Origin: Halostreptopolyspora alba
Lineage (GTDB): Bacteria > Actinomycetota > Actinomycetes > Streptosporangiales > Streptosporangiaceae
Assembly: GCA_003725585.1 (NCBI GenBank)
Contig: RJMB01000002.1
Coordinates: 310,001 to 374,000, forward strand
Direction: 5' to 3'
DNA: 64,000 bases
Position numbers and translations under genes: made by a program. Numbering within the stretch: the stretch's first letter is position 1; every line of letters begins with the position of its first letter. This document shows, piece after piece, positions 53,355-62,334 of the stretch. The notes under the pieces were generated by a model, which had not been told where the DNA came from, did not search any database, and was given only the letters and a program-made list of their open reading frames with translations.

Positions 53355-54122
53355 TCACCGCGGCGCGTCCCCCGACGTGGGGGCGCGTGAGGACGACAGC
53401 GCGCAGTCCCCGCACGTGCCACCGCCCGGAACCCGGTAGTACAGGCAGCACGTGGTGCGGACGAACACGGGATGGCCATCCGCCTGCGGCGGAACGAACT
53501 CACCCAGACCGGCCAGGGGAGCCCGGGCGAGCACCCGCTCGGCCAGCCCGCGGGCCTCGCCGGCCCGGTGCGGCCGGGCGGCGGCCACAGCGGTGACCGC
53601 ACCGGCCAGCGCCGAGGCCACGTTGCCCCACAGCAGCCGCGGCGCGACGGTGACGTGGGCACGCAGCGCGGCGCCAAGGGGAGCCAGAACCCCTTCCAGC
53701 GCGTACACGCGTACCAGGGCCGCGGCCTCATCGAGGCCACCCTCCCCGAGGGAGAGGAGGGCCGTCTCGCTACCCAGCGCGAACGACAGGGGGCCCGTAC
53801 GGCTGGGGGACCAGTACAGCGCAGTGGGGTCGGGACCGTGGCCGTGGCACAGCAGAGAGCCCACGACCGGACAGAGCACGCGTGTGGCCAGCCCCTGATA
53901 CAGCAGCGAGGCCGCCACCCGTTTCTCGACACCGCTGGCGGGCACCGCCGCGGAGTCCGCCAGGCGGTCCCGCACGTCGGTGACCTCGGCCGCCAACAGG
54001 TCGGGACGGTTCCACAGGTCACTGACGGGATGTATCGCGGTGCAGCGCTCCGGGGCGAGGACGAAGAAGGGGTTGATCGCCCCGATGTCGGTAAGCGCCG
54101 CGCGCAGGCGCGACTCGCTCAT
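53355..54122 (-). CDS. FhuF-like [2Fe-2S] ferric-siderophore reductase
   Basis: A 255-aa protein from ATG 54122 behind GGAGG. The C-terminal cluster motif is CC-x10-C-x2-C (Cys225, Cys226, Cys237, Cys240: TTCCLYYRVPGGGTCGDC), the signature of FhuF-type reductases. These release iron from ferric hydroxamates in the cytoplasm. The N-terminal part (about 200 aa) is the usual helical domain with LYQGLATRVLCPVVGSL. It is a natural partner for the desferrioxamine made by desABCD 33 kb away. No clear iron box was found in front of it. Confidence 0.88.
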   Translation of the reverse strand: MSESRLRAALTDIGAINPFFVLAPERCTAIHPVSDLWNRPDLLAAEVTDVRDRLADSAAVPASGVEKRVAASLLYQGLATRVLCPVVGSLLCHGHGPDPTALYWSPSRTGPLSFALGSETALLSLGEGGLDEAAALVRVYALEGVLAPLGAALRAHVTVAPRLLWGNVASALAGAVTAVAAARPHRAGEARGLAERVLARAPLAGLGEFVPPQADGHPVFVRTTCCLYYRVPGGGTCGDCALSSSRAPTSGDAPR

Positions 54123-54244
54123 CGGTACCTCCGGGATCCCCATGGGCCGGCCTCCCCCGCGGCCGTCCGCCGGTGTGCCGTTGGAGTGTTCACGCTAGCG
54201 CCCCGGCCGCGGCGTGCCGTCCCCACGCGCGAGTACGCACCACT

Positions 54245-54262
54245 TATGATAAAAGTTAGTCA
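54245..54262 (+). promoter_or_regulatory. Promoter and metal-regulator palindrome at the start of the Mn/Fe importer
   Basis: TGATAAAAGTTAGTCA (54247-54262) has TGAnnAA..TTnnTCA symmetry and ends on the A of the ATG. TATGAT (54245-54250) is a good -10 that would start the message at about 54257-54262, so the mRNA is probably leaderless. The palindrome covers both -10 and start, ideal for repression by the MntR-like protein. Confidence 0.5.
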
Positions 54263-55200
54263 TGGCCAACATTCAAGATTGGTTATCTTTAACCCGCTGG
54301 CCGGTAGTGGCCCCCCTCGCCCTGACCATGTTCGCCGCCCCCGCATGCACCAACGCCTCCTCCTCGGCCGCCGAGGAGGCCCCCGTGCTCACCACGTTCA
54401 CCGTGCTCGCCGACATGACCCGCAACGTCGCCGGAGACGAGTTCGACGTGGTCTCGCTCACCCGCCCCGGAGCCGAGATCCACTCCTACGAACCCACCCC
54501 CGACGACCTGGTGCGCGGGCAGGACGCCCACCTCATCCTCGCCAACGGCCTCGGCCTGGAGGCCTGGTTCACCCAGTTCACCGACCAGATCGACGCCCCC
54601 ACCGCCACGCTCAGCGACGGAGTCGAGACGATCCCCATCGCGGAGGGCGCCCACGAGGACCAGGCCAACCCGCACGCCTGGATGTCACCGGACAACGCCC
54701 ACACCTACGTCGACAACATCCGCGACGCGCTGACCGACCTCGCCCCGGAGAACGCCGCGACATTCGAGTCCAACGCCGAGGCGTACAAAGCCGAGATCTC
54801 CGAGGTCGGCGAGTACCTCAGCACCGAGCTCGACACCCTGCCCGAGGAGCATCGCGCCCTCGTCACCTGCGAGGGCGCGTTCTCCTACCTCGCGCGTGAC
54901 GCCGGGTTGCGCGAACAGTACCTGTGGCCGGTCAACGCCGAAACCGAGGCGACCCCCCGCCAGGTCGCCTCCACCGTCGGCTTCGTCGAGGACAACGACG
55001 TACCCGCCGTGTTCTGCGAGAGCACCGTCAACGACGACGCGCAACGCCAGGTCGCCGAGGAAACCGGAGCGCGCCTGGGCGGTGAGCTCTACGTCGACTC
55101 GCTCTCCAAGACCGACGGCCCCGTTCCCACCTACCTCGACCTGCTGCGCCACGACGCCGAGACCATCGTGGCGGGGCTGACCGAACAGGAGCGACCATGA
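54262..55200 (+). CDS. Metal-binding lipoprotein of a Mn/Fe (cluster 9) ABC importer
   Basis: A 312-aa TroA/PsaA-type solute-binding protein. The lipobox is AAPAC (lipidated Cys29). The four metal ligands are visible: His74 (EIHSYEPTP), His138 (NPHAWMS), Glu204 (CEGAFSYL) and Asp279 (VDSLS). The His-His-Glu-Asp set and the absence of a His-rich loop favour Mn or Fe over Zn. It overlaps the ATPase gene by four bases. The 5' region indicates leaderless transcription and metal control. Confidence 0.92.
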   Translation: MANIQDWLSLTRWPVVAPLALTMFAAPACTNASSSAAEEAPVLTTFTVLADMTRNVAGDEFDVVSLTRPGAEIHSYEPTPDDLVRGQDAHLILANGLGLEAWFTQFTDQIDAPTATLSDGVETIPIAEGAHEDQANPHAWMSPDNAHTYVDNIRDALTDLAPENAATFESNAEAYKAEISEVGEYLSTELDTLPEEHRALVTCEGAFSYLARDAGLREQYLWPVNAETEATPRQVASTVGFVEDNDVPAVFCESTVNDDAQRQVAEETGARLGGELYVDSLSKTDGPVPTYLDLLRHDAETIVAGLTEQERP

Positions 55201-55943
55201 CCACCCCGGCGCTGCGCGTCCGAGATCTCACAGTCCGCTACGGGGACGTCCTCGCCCTCGACTCGGTGAGCCTGACTGTGGCCCCCGCGCGCATCTGCGG
55301 ACTGGTCGGCACGAACGGCTCCGGGAAAACCACCCTGTTCAAGTCCGTCCTGGGACTGGTCACCGCCGAGGACGGCCAGGTCGACATGCACGGCCACCGA
55401 CCACGCGAGGCCCGCACGAAAGGCATCGTGGGCTACGTCCCGCAGACGGAACAGGTTGACTGGCACTTCCCGGTCCGCGTTATCGACGTCGTGATGATGG
55501 GCCGCTACGGACACATGGGGCCCACCCGGCGCCCGCGGCGCGCCGACCACGACGCCGTCACCGCCGCGCTGGAACGCACCGGACTGACCCACCTGGCGCA
55601 CCGCCAGATCGGAGCGCTGTCCGGGGGGCAGCGCAAGCGGGCGTTCATCGCCCGCGCCATCGCCCAGGACGCCAACCTGCTCCTGCTCGACGAACCCTTC
55701 GCGGGCGTGGACAGCCACGCGCAGGCCGACATCGTCGACGTGCTGCACGCGATGCGCCACGAAGGACACACCCTGCTGGTCTCCACGCACGACCTCGCCG
55801 GGCTCGCGCGACTGTGCGACGAGGCGATCCTGCTGCAACGCCGGGTGGTCGCCCACGGTCCACCGGAACGGGTGTTGACCCCACAGAACCTGGTCGAGGC
55901 GTTCGGGGGCTCGACCGGAACAGTGGCGGAGGGGGTCCGATGA
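55197..55943 (+). CDS. ATPase of the Mn/Fe ABC importer
   Basis: A 248-aa ATP-binding subunit: Walker A GTNGSGKTT, Q-loop YVPQTEQVDW (common in Mn/Zn transport ATPases), signature LSGGQRKRAFIARAI, Walker B LLLLDEPFAGVD and H-loop STHDL. It starts in the stop of the binding-protein gene (ATGA) and ends in the start of the permease gene (ATGA), so the three are coupled. Confidence 0.94.
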   Translation: MTTPALRVRDLTVRYGDVLALDSVSLTVAPARICGLVGTNGSGKTTLFKSVLGLVTAEDGQVDMHGHRPREARTKGIVGYVPQTEQVDWHFPVRVIDVVMMGRYGHMGPTRRPRRADHDAVTAALERTGLTHLAHRQIGALSGGQRKRAFIARAIAQDANLLLLDEPFAGVDSHAQADIVDVLHAMRHEGHTLLVSTHDLAGLARLCDEAILLQRRVVAHGPPERVLTPQNLVEAFGGSTGTVAEGVR

Positions 55944-56833
55944 CCGCGCTCGTGGAGTGGTTCACCGTCCCGTTCCAGTTCGACTTCATGCGGAGAGCGC
56001 TCCTGGTCAGTGTGCTGGCCGGGGCGACCTGCGCGATCCTGTCCTGCTGGCTCACCCTCATCGGCTGGTCGCTGCTGGGCGACGCCGTCTCGCACGCGGT
56101 ACTGCCCGGTGTGGTGCTGGCCTACCTGTTCGGGCTGCCGTTCGCCGCCGGGGCACTGACCTTCGGCGCCGGATCGGTCGCGCTGATCGGCGTGGTCAAC
56201 CGCACCTCACGAGTCAAGGAGGACGCCGCCATCGGGGTCGTGTTCACCTCCCTGTTCGCGGTCGGCGTGGTGCTGATCTCGACGGTCCCCAGCGACACCG
56301 ACCTGACCCACATCCTGTTCGGAAACGTGTTGGGCGTTTCCACCACCGACATCACCCAGATCCTGGTCATGGCCGCGGTGGTACTCACGGCGGTGGCGGT
56401 CAAACACCGCGACCTCACCCTCTACGCCTTCGACCCGGTCCACGCCCACGCGATCGGCCTCAGCCCGCGCCGGCTGGAGGCGCTGCTGCTGGGTCTGCTG
56501 TCGCTGACGGTGGTGATCGCCCTGCAGGCGGTGGGCATCATCCTCGTGGTCGCCATGGTGATCATCCCCGGCGCGACCGCCTACCTGCTCACCGACCAGT
56601 TCGAGCGGATGCTGCGCATCGCGGTGGCCGTGTCGGTGGCCGCCTCCGTGCTCGGCACCTACGCCAGCTTCCACCTGGACGTCTCCACCGGCGGGACGAT
56701 CGTGCTCGCCCAAGCGGGCGCGTTCCTGCTGGCCTACCTGTTCTCGGTGCGCCACGGTGTGGTGCCCACCGCGTGGCGGACCCTCACGCGCCGCCGCGCG
56801 CGCCCGCCACGCCGAGACCGCGGTCTCAGGTGA
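55940..56833 (+). CDS. Permease of the Mn/Fe ABC importer (ABC-3 family)
   Basis: A 297-aa membrane protein with about eight helices. FDFMRRALLVSVLAGATCAILSCWLTLIGWSLLGDAVSHAVLPGVVLAYLF is the ABC-3 opening with the ATPase-coupling loop, and HAHAIGLSPRRLEALLLGLLSLTVVIALQAVGIILVVAMVIIPGATAYLLT the second conserved block. The start at 55940 follows from the ATGA overlap. The 3' end overlaps the convergent thioesterase-like gene by 8 nt. Confidence 0.93.
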   Translation: MTALVEWFTVPFQFDFMRRALLVSVLAGATCAILSCWLTLIGWSLLGDAVSHAVLPGVVLAYLFGLPFAAGALTFGAGSVALIGVVNRTSRVKEDAAIGVVFTSLFAVGVVLISTVPSDTDLTHILFGNVLGVSTTDITQILVMAAVVLTAVAVKHRDLTLYAFDPVHAHAIGLSPRRLEALLLGLLSLTVVIALQAVGIILVVAMVIIPGATAYLLTDQFERMLRIAVAVSVAASVLGTYASFHLDVSTGGTIVLAQAGAFLLAYLFSVRHGVVPTAWRTLTRRRARPPRRDRGLR

Positions 56834-57644
56834 GAATCGCCAACTGGCGCGACTGGGCCACCAGAGTGCCGGTGGAGTCGAACACGTCGAAGTCCTCCTC
56901 GTGGTACCCGTCGGAGACGTGCCGCGTTGCCGCGCGGCAGGCCAGCCACCCCGGAGCGGGGCGTCCCCGCACGTGCACGGTCAGCTCCACCGTGCTGGAG
57001 CCCTTCTCCCCGAGCTCCATGACCACCGGTGGCCCCGCGTCGACCAGCATCGGCAACGCGGCCACGTCAGCCTCCCGCCCGACCATGCGCATCCAGAACT
57101 CCCATTCGGGCCGGCCGCTGGGTGCCCCCCGCATCCACCCGGGCAGCCGTGGGGTGCGGTACTCGATCTGGTCGAGCATGCTGACCCCGGGCAGCTCGAT
57201 TCCCGCCATGGGGTCGGTGCACTCCTCGGGCGGCGGCAGGTCCGGGACGGTGTTCACGGTGTGGGTGGGGCCGCCATCGCCCAGGTCACCGAAGGTGGCG
57301 GTGGCGCGCACGATCTCCTTACCGTCCTGCACCAGGCGGGCCTGTCCGGTGGCGGTTCGCCGCCCGTCGCGGACGACCTCGGTGCTCAGACTGGCCCGGC
57401 CGGGGTTGGCCGGGCGCAGAAAGAACCCCGACACCACCAGGGGGAGAGGACGGGCGATGTCCTCGTGCAACGCCCTGACCGCCAAGGCCAGTAGGTAGCC
57501 ACCGTTGGGGTGGCCGGTCAGCACCGTCCACCTGTCGGAGACGGTGGCCCCACGCCGCCCGTCGCCACCCGGGTGGGAGGCCGTGTCGACGTCGAAGGGG
57601 TGCGGGCCGTCCTGGCGCCCCGCCGCCATACCAGTGGTGCTCAT
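56826..57644 (-). CDS. TesB-like double hot-dog acyl-CoA thioesterase family protein
   Basis: A 272-aa protein from ATG 57644 behind GGAGG. Two hot-dog halves are seen. The first has WTVLTGHPNGGYLLALAVRAL and PLPLVVSGFFLRPANPGRASLSTEVVRDGRRTATGQARLVQDG. The second has STVELTVHVRGRPAPGWLACRAATRHVSDGYHEEDFDVFDSTGTLVAQSRQLAIL. This is the actinobacterial thioesterase-like group of the TesB superfamily. Acyl-CoA hydrolysis is likely, chain length unknown. Confidence 0.85.
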   Translation of the reverse strand: MSTTGMAAGRQDGPHPFDVDTASHPGGDGRRGATVSDRWTVLTGHPNGGYLLALAVRALHEDIARPLPLVVSGFFLRPANPGRASLSTEVVRDGRRTATGQARLVQDGKEIVRATATFGDLGDGGPTHTVNTVPDLPPPEECTDPMAGIELPGVSMLDQIEYRTPRLPGWMRGAPSGRPEWEFWMRMVGREADVAALPMLVDAGPPVVMELGEKGSSTVELTVHVRGRPAPGWLACRAATRHVSDGYHEEDFDVFDSTGTLVAQSRQLAILT

Positions 57645-57758
57645 CGCTGTCCTCCACGGATCCGTGACCGGCAACGCCCGGCCAACACCACCAAGCTTGG
57701 CCTCGCGCCACACAGCGGGCAATTACCCGGCGGGTAATACCCGCCCCGGCCACTCGCC

Positions 57759-58565
57759 TCAGTGCGTGGCCCGCGCGTGCTCGTTGAGGAACCCCGCGGT
57801 CGCGGAGTCGGCGGGAAAGAACGCCTCGATGACGATCTCGGAGGCCGTCACCTCCAGCGGGGTGCCGATCACGGCCAGGGTGCTGAAGAACACGAGCTCG
57901 TTTCCCCGGTAGAGCAGCCGTAGCGGCACCACCACATCGCCGGGCCCGGGCAGCTCCACCTCGGGTTCCTCCTGGTCGCACGGCAACGCCACCAGTTCCT
58001 CGTACAGGGCGCTCAGCCCCTCATCGCCGGTGAGATCCACCTGACGCTGTAACCGCCGCAGCAGGTGGGCCCGCCATTCCCCCAGGTTGACGACCCGTGG
58101 GGCGAACCCCTGAGGGTGCAGGCCCACCCGCAGCGAGTTGGACGGTGGTGCCAGCAGGGCGGGGGAGACCCCCGAACCCAGCAGGGTGCGGGCGGCGTCG
58201 TTGAGGTCGACGATGTTGTAGAGCCGATCGACAGTGAGCGCCGGGTAGGGCTCGTGGCCGGCGAGGACCTGGCGCACCGCCGCGCGCACCGGCGCCATCT
58301 CGGGCGCACGCAGCGAGTGCTCAGGGTAGGCGGGAGCGTAACCGCCCGCCAGCAGCAGCCGGTTGCGCTCCCGCAACGGCACGTCGAGATGCTCGGCCAG
58401 TGTGAGGATCATCTCCCGGCTGGGGCGGGTACGCCCGGTCTCCACGAAGCTGAGATGACGGCTACTCACCCCCGCCTGCGAGGCCAGGGCGAGCTGGCTC
58501 AGCCCGCCGCGCCGACGGTGCTCGCGCAGCAACGTACCCACCGAAGGCGTGTTCAGCGTCGTCAC
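57759..58565 (-). CDS. XRE-family regulator with MmyB-like ligand domain
   Basis: A 268-aa protein from GTG 58565. The HTH is LLREHRRRGGLSQLALASQAGVSSRHLSFVETGRTRPSREMILTLAEHLDVPLRERNRLLLAGGYAP. The C-terminal PAS-like MmyB domain includes ALTVDRLYNIVDLNDAARTLLG and WRAHLLRRL. MmyB-type regulators bind fatty acids in known cases and often control oxidoreductases. The longer frame up to 58715 is low-quality. Its target is unclear; the next gene on the same strand is 114 nt downstream. Confidence 0.88.
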   Translation of the reverse strand: MTTLNTPSVGTLLREHRRRGGLSQLALASQAGVSSRHLSFVETGRTRPSREMILTLAEHLDVPLRERNRLLLAGGYAPAYPEHSLRAPEMAPVRAAVRQVLAGHEPYPALTVDRLYNIVDLNDAARTLLGSGVSPALLAPPSNSLRVGLHPQGFAPRVVNLGEWRAHLLRRLQRQVDLTGDEGLSALYEELVALPCDQEEPEVELPGPGDVVVPLRLLYRGNELVFFSTLAVIGTPLEVTASEIVIEAFFPADSATAGFLNEHARATH

Positions 58566-58694
58566 CCCGTCACGGTATCCACCCCCGGAACGCCAGCCCA
58601 CCGCGCCCGGCGTGGTGACCCTTCCCACACCCCGACAGGCGCACCCCCACACACCCACCGCCACGGCCGATCTCACAGAGGTGGGACCACCACC

Positions 58695-58721
58695 GTGAAC
58701 CCTCTGTTTCGCCAATGTTAC
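58695..58721 (-). promoter_or_regulatory. GlnR box upstream of the nitrate assimilation operon
   Basis: Read on the minus strand the site is GTAAC (58721-58717), six bases, GAAAC (58710-58706), six bases, TTCAC (58699-58695). The actinomycete GlnR box is gTnAC-N6-GAAAC repeated with 6-bp gaps, so the first a/b pair matches completely and the next a-site at four of five positions with exact spacing. It lies 76 bp before the narK start. Activation of the operon by GlnR under nitrogen limitation is inferred. Confidence 0.75.
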
Positions 58722-58796
58722 CGCGCGACACGTTCCGGCAACGGCGGCTTCCTAGCGTCAGTGACGCAACCGCACACCAACGAGGAAGGCCACGCC

Positions 58797-60182
58797 GTGA
58801 CCTCCGAAACCACGACATCACACCGGCGATGGGGTGGGCGCTGGATCGAGCACTGGGACCCCGAGGACCACGAGTTCTGGCGGGCCACCGGCCGCCCCGT
58901 GGCCCGACGCAACCTGTGGGCCTCCATCCTGGCCGAACACCTGGGATTCTCCATCTGGTCGATGTGGTCGGTCCTGGTGCTGTTCATGGAGCCCGAGCAC
59001 GGCTTCACCTTCACCGCCGAACAGAAGTTCCTACTGGTGTCGGTGGTCTCACTCGTGGGAGCGGTGCTGCGGGTGCCCTACACCCTGGCGGTGCCCATCT
59101 TCGGTGGGCGCAACTGGACCCTGATCTCGGCGGCCGCGCTACTGGTGCCCACCGGGCTGGCGTTCTACCTCATGCACAACCCCCACACCCCGTTCTGGCT
59201 GTTCGTGCTGCTGGCCGCCACCGCCGGCCTGGGCGGGGGCAACTTCTCCTCCTCGATGGCCAACATCAACCAGTACTTCCCCGAACGGGAGAAGGGCTGG
59301 GCGCTGGGCCTCAACGCCGGCGGCGGCAACATCGGCGTAGCCACCGTGCAACTCGTCGGCCTGGGTGTGATCGCGCTGTTCACCGCCAGCGCCGGCGCCG
59401 TGGTGCCCCTGCTCTACGCACCGTTGTTGCTGCTGGCCCTGTGGGTGGCCTTCACCCGCATGAACAACCTGGCCACCGCCCGCACCGACACCAAAGCCCA
59501 ACTGGCCGCCACCAAGGACAAGCACTTCTGGATCATGTCCGTGCTCTACATCGCCACGTTCGGCTCCTTCATCGGGTTCGGGTTCGCCTTCGGGCTGCTG
59601 CTGCAGAACCAGTTCGACCGCACCGCCCTGGAGGCCGCCTCGGTGGCCTTCCTCGGTCCCGCCCTCGGCTCCCTGATCCGCCCGGTCGGCGGCTGGCTGG
59701 CCGACCGCTACGGCGGTGCCCGCATCACCCTGGCCACCTTCGCCACCATGGCCGCCGGTACCGGCCTGATCACCGTGGCCGTGGTCACCGACTCGCTGGC
59801 ACTGTTCGTCGCCACCTTCATCGTCCTGGTGCTGTTCACCGGCATCGGCAACGGCTCCACCTACAAGATGGTCCCCAACATCTACGCCGCCAAGGCCCAG
59901 GACCAGATCGCCGCCGGCGCCCCCCGCGAGGAAACCCTCGCCCAGAACAAACGGATCGCCAGCTCCATGCTGGGGCTGATCGGCGCGGTCGGCGCGCTGG
60001 GCGGAGTGGCCATCAACCTGGTGTTCCGGGAGTCCTTCGGCGCAACCGGCTCGGCCACCCCCGCCTTCCTGGCGTTTCTCGCCTTCTACGCGGTGTGCGC
60101 GGTGCTGACCCACGTGGTCTACGTACGCACCCCTTCCCACGCGCCATCCAACCCCGCCGCCCCCCAACAGGTGTCGTCATGA
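58797..60182 (+). CDS. narK: Nitrate/nitrite transporter NarK/NasA type (MFS)
   Basis: A 461-aa, 12-helix transporter from GTG 58797 behind GAGGAAGG. It has the nitrate-porter signatures GLGGGNFSSSMANINQYFPEREKGWALGLNAGGGNIGVA (TM5) and, in the second half, GNGSTYKMVPNIYAAKAQD (TM11 region), plus RVPYTLAVPIFGGRNWT with its conserved Arg in TM2. The reading frame extends far upstream, but the GlnR box and ribosome site fix the start. It takes up nitrate for the reductase next door, with which it overlaps by four bases. Confidence 0.93.
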   Translation: MTSETTTSHRRWGGRWIEHWDPEDHEFWRATGRPVARRNLWASILAEHLGFSIWSMWSVLVLFMEPEHGFTFTAEQKFLLVSVVSLVGAVLRVPYTLAVPIFGGRNWTLISAAALLVPTGLAFYLMHNPHTPFWLFVLLAATAGLGGGNFSSSMANINQYFPEREKGWALGLNAGGGNIGVATVQLVGLGVIALFTASAGAVVPLLYAPLLLLALWVAFTRMNNLATARTDTKAQLAATKDKHFWIMSVLYIATFGSFIGFGFAFGLLLQNQFDRTALEAASVAFLGPALGSLIRPVGGWLADRYGGARITLATFATMAAGTGLITVAVVTDSLALFVATFIVLVLFTGIGNGSTYKMVPNIYAAKAQDQIAAGAPREETLAQNKRIASSMLGLIGAVGALGGVAINLVFRESFGATGSATPAFLAFLAFYAVCAVLTHVVYVRTPSHAPSNPAAPQQVSS

Positions 60183-62257
60183 CCACCACCCACTGCCCCT
60201 ACTGCGCCCTCCAGTGCGCGATGCACCTGGACCCCGGACCCACGGGAGAGCTGACGGTGCGCCCGGCGGAGTTCCCCACCAACCGGGGCGGGTTGTGCCG
60301 CAAGGGCTGGACCTCGACCGAACTGCTCTCCTCACCCCAACGGCTCACCCGCCCCCTGCTACGCAGGAACCGCACCGACGACTTCACCGAGGTCGACTGG
60401 GACACCGCACTGGACCACGTCGCCGAACGGCTCACCCGGCTACGCGCCCAGCGAGGCCCCGACGCGGTGGCGGTGTTCGGCAGCGGCGCGCTGACCAACG
60501 AGAAGAGCTACCTGCTGGGCAAGTTCGCCCGCCTGGCCCTGGGCACCTCCCAGATCGACTACAACGGCCGGTTCTGCATGTCCTCGGCGGCCGCGGCCGG
60601 CACCCGCGCCTTCGGCCTGGACCGCGGGATGCCGTTCCCACTGGCCGACCTCGCCGGCGCCGAGGTGGTGCTACTGGCCGGCGCCAACCCCGCCGAGACC
60701 ATGCCACCCATGATGGGCCACCTCAGCGCCCCGCGACTGATCGTGGTGGACCCGCGCCACTCGGCCACCGCCGCCCAGGCGCTTCACAACGGCGGAATGC
60801 ACCTGGCACCGCGGCCCGGCAGCGACCTCGCGTTGGCACTGGGCCTGCTGCACGCGGCCCACCTGGAAGGGCTACTGGACACCACCTACATCGCCGAACG
60901 CACCACCGGCTTCGAGACCGCATGGCGCAACGCCGCCGCCTTCTGGCCCCAGCACACCGAACACCTCACCGGGGTGCCGGCCCCCCAGATCCGGGCGGCG
61001 GCACGGATGCTGGCCAAGGCCCGCGGCGCCTACGTGCTCACCGGCCGCGGCACCGAACAGCACGCCAAAGGCACCGACACCGTCTCCGCCTGGATCAACC
61101 TCGCTCTGGCCCTGGGGCTTCCCGGCCGCCAGGGGTCGGGCTACGGCTGCATCACCGGCCAGGGCAACGGCCAGGGCGGACGCGAGCACGGCCAAAAAGC
61201 CGACCAGCTGCCCGGATACCGCCGCATTGACGACCCCACCGCCCGCGCCGAACTCGCCCGGGTGTGGGGAGTCGCCGAGCGCACCCTGCCCGGGCCCGGA
61301 CCCAGCGCCACCGAACTCCTCGACTCCCTGGGCGAGGACACCGGCCCGCACGCGATGCTGCTACTGGGGGCCAACCCGGTGGTCTCGGCCCCCGACGCCA
61401 CCCACGTTCGCGACCGGATGGCCCGCCTCGAACTCCTCGTGGTGGCCGACTTCGTGATGTCGGAATCGGCCGCGATGGCCGACGTAGTGCTACCCACCGC
61501 CCAATGGGCCGAGGAGCGCGGCACCATGACCAACCTCGAAGGGCGCGTGCTGCGCCGCCGCGCGGCCACCCCACCACCCGCCGGCGTGCGCACCGACCTC
61601 GAGGTGATCAACGCGCTGGCCACGCGGCTGGGCCAACCAGACGAACGTTTCCCCACCGACCCCGACACGGTGCTCGCCGAGATCGGCACCGCCACCACGG
61701 GCGCCCCGGCCGACTACTCCGGGGTGAGCCCCACGCGGCTGGACTCCGGCGAGGCACTGCACTGGCCCGTGGCCGCCACCGGCACCCCCACCCCGCGGTT
61801 GTTCCTGGACAGCTTCGCCCACCCCGACGGGCGCGCCCGGTTCGTCCCCGTGAACCACCGCCCACCCGCCGAGGACACCACCCCCGAGTACCCCCTCCTG
61901 GCCACCACCGGACGCGTCATGGGCCACTACCAGTCCGGCGCCCAGACCCGCCGGGTAGCCGAGCTGGCCCGGGCCGAGCCCCAGGCCCACGTCGAGATGC
62001 ACCCCGACACCGCCGCCCGCAACGGCCTGGTCCAGGGCCAGTGGGCCCGGGTGACCTCACGACGCGGCAGCACCACCGCCCAGGTGCGGCTGCACCCCCA
62101 GGCCCGCCTGGACACCGTGTTCCTGCCGTTCCACTACGACGCCGACCAGGCCGCCAACAACCTCACCAACCCCGCCCTCGACCCCACCAGCCGCATGCCC
62201 GAGTTCAAGGTCAGTGCCGTACGCGTCGAACCCCACCACGACGAGCGGCACTCGTGA
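60179..62257 (+). CDS. nasA: Assimilatory nitrate reductase catalytic subunit (molybdopterin)
   Basis: A 692-aa Mo-bisMGD enzyme from ATG 60179 (ATGA overlap with narK). The N-terminal [4Fe-4S] ligands are Cys6, Cys9, Cys13 and Cys40 (HCPYCALQC..GLCRKGW). NGRFCMSSAAAAGTRAFGLDRGMPFPLADL carries the Mo-ligand Cys region, SGYGCITGQGNGQGGREHGQKADQLPGYR is the NasA-type block, and the C-terminal MGHYQSGAQTRR and YDADQAANNLTNPALDP bind the cofactor. It reduces nitrate to nitrite in the cytoplasm with electrons from the NasB-like protein that follows. Confidence 0.93.
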   Translation: MTTTHCPYCALQCAMHLDPGPTGELTVRPAEFPTNRGGLCRKGWTSTELLSSPQRLTRPLLRRNRTDDFTEVDWDTALDHVAERLTRLRAQRGPDAVAVFGSGALTNEKSYLLGKFARLALGTSQIDYNGRFCMSSAAAAGTRAFGLDRGMPFPLADLAGAEVVLLAGANPAETMPPMMGHLSAPRLIVVDPRHSATAAQALHNGGMHLAPRPGSDLALALGLLHAAHLEGLLDTTYIAERTTGFETAWRNAAAFWPQHTEHLTGVPAPQIRAAARMLAKARGAYVLTGRGTEQHAKGTDTVSAWINLALALGLPGRQGSGYGCITGQGNGQGGREHGQKADQLPGYRRIDDPTARAELARVWGVAERTLPGPGPSATELLDSLGEDTGPHAMLLLGANPVVSAPDATHVRDRMARLELLVVADFVMSESAAMADVVLPTAQWAEERGTMTNLEGRVLRRRAATPPPAGVRTDLEVINALATRLGQPDERFPTDPDTVLAEIGTATTGAPADYSGVSPTRLDSGEALHWPVAATGTPTPRLFLDSFAHPDGRARFVPVNHRPPAEDTTPEYPLLATTGRVMGHYQSGAQTRRVAELARAEPQAHVEMHPDTAARNGLVQGQWARVTSRRGSTTAQVRLHPQARLDTVFLPFHYDADQAANNLTNPALDPTSRMPEFKVSAVRVEPHHDERHS

Positions 62258-62334
62258 ACGCCCCCGGCCCGGTGGGTCGAACCCACACCAACCACACCCC
62301 GAGCGCAGGCTCGGCACAACCCGGGAGGTAACAG

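Noticed and set aside
58715-60178. Apparent 1180-codon version of the nitrate reductase starting far upstream
   Set aside because: The upstream part is the frame-shifted shadow of narK. The iron-sulfur N-terminus begins exactly at ATG 60179, which overlaps the narK stop.
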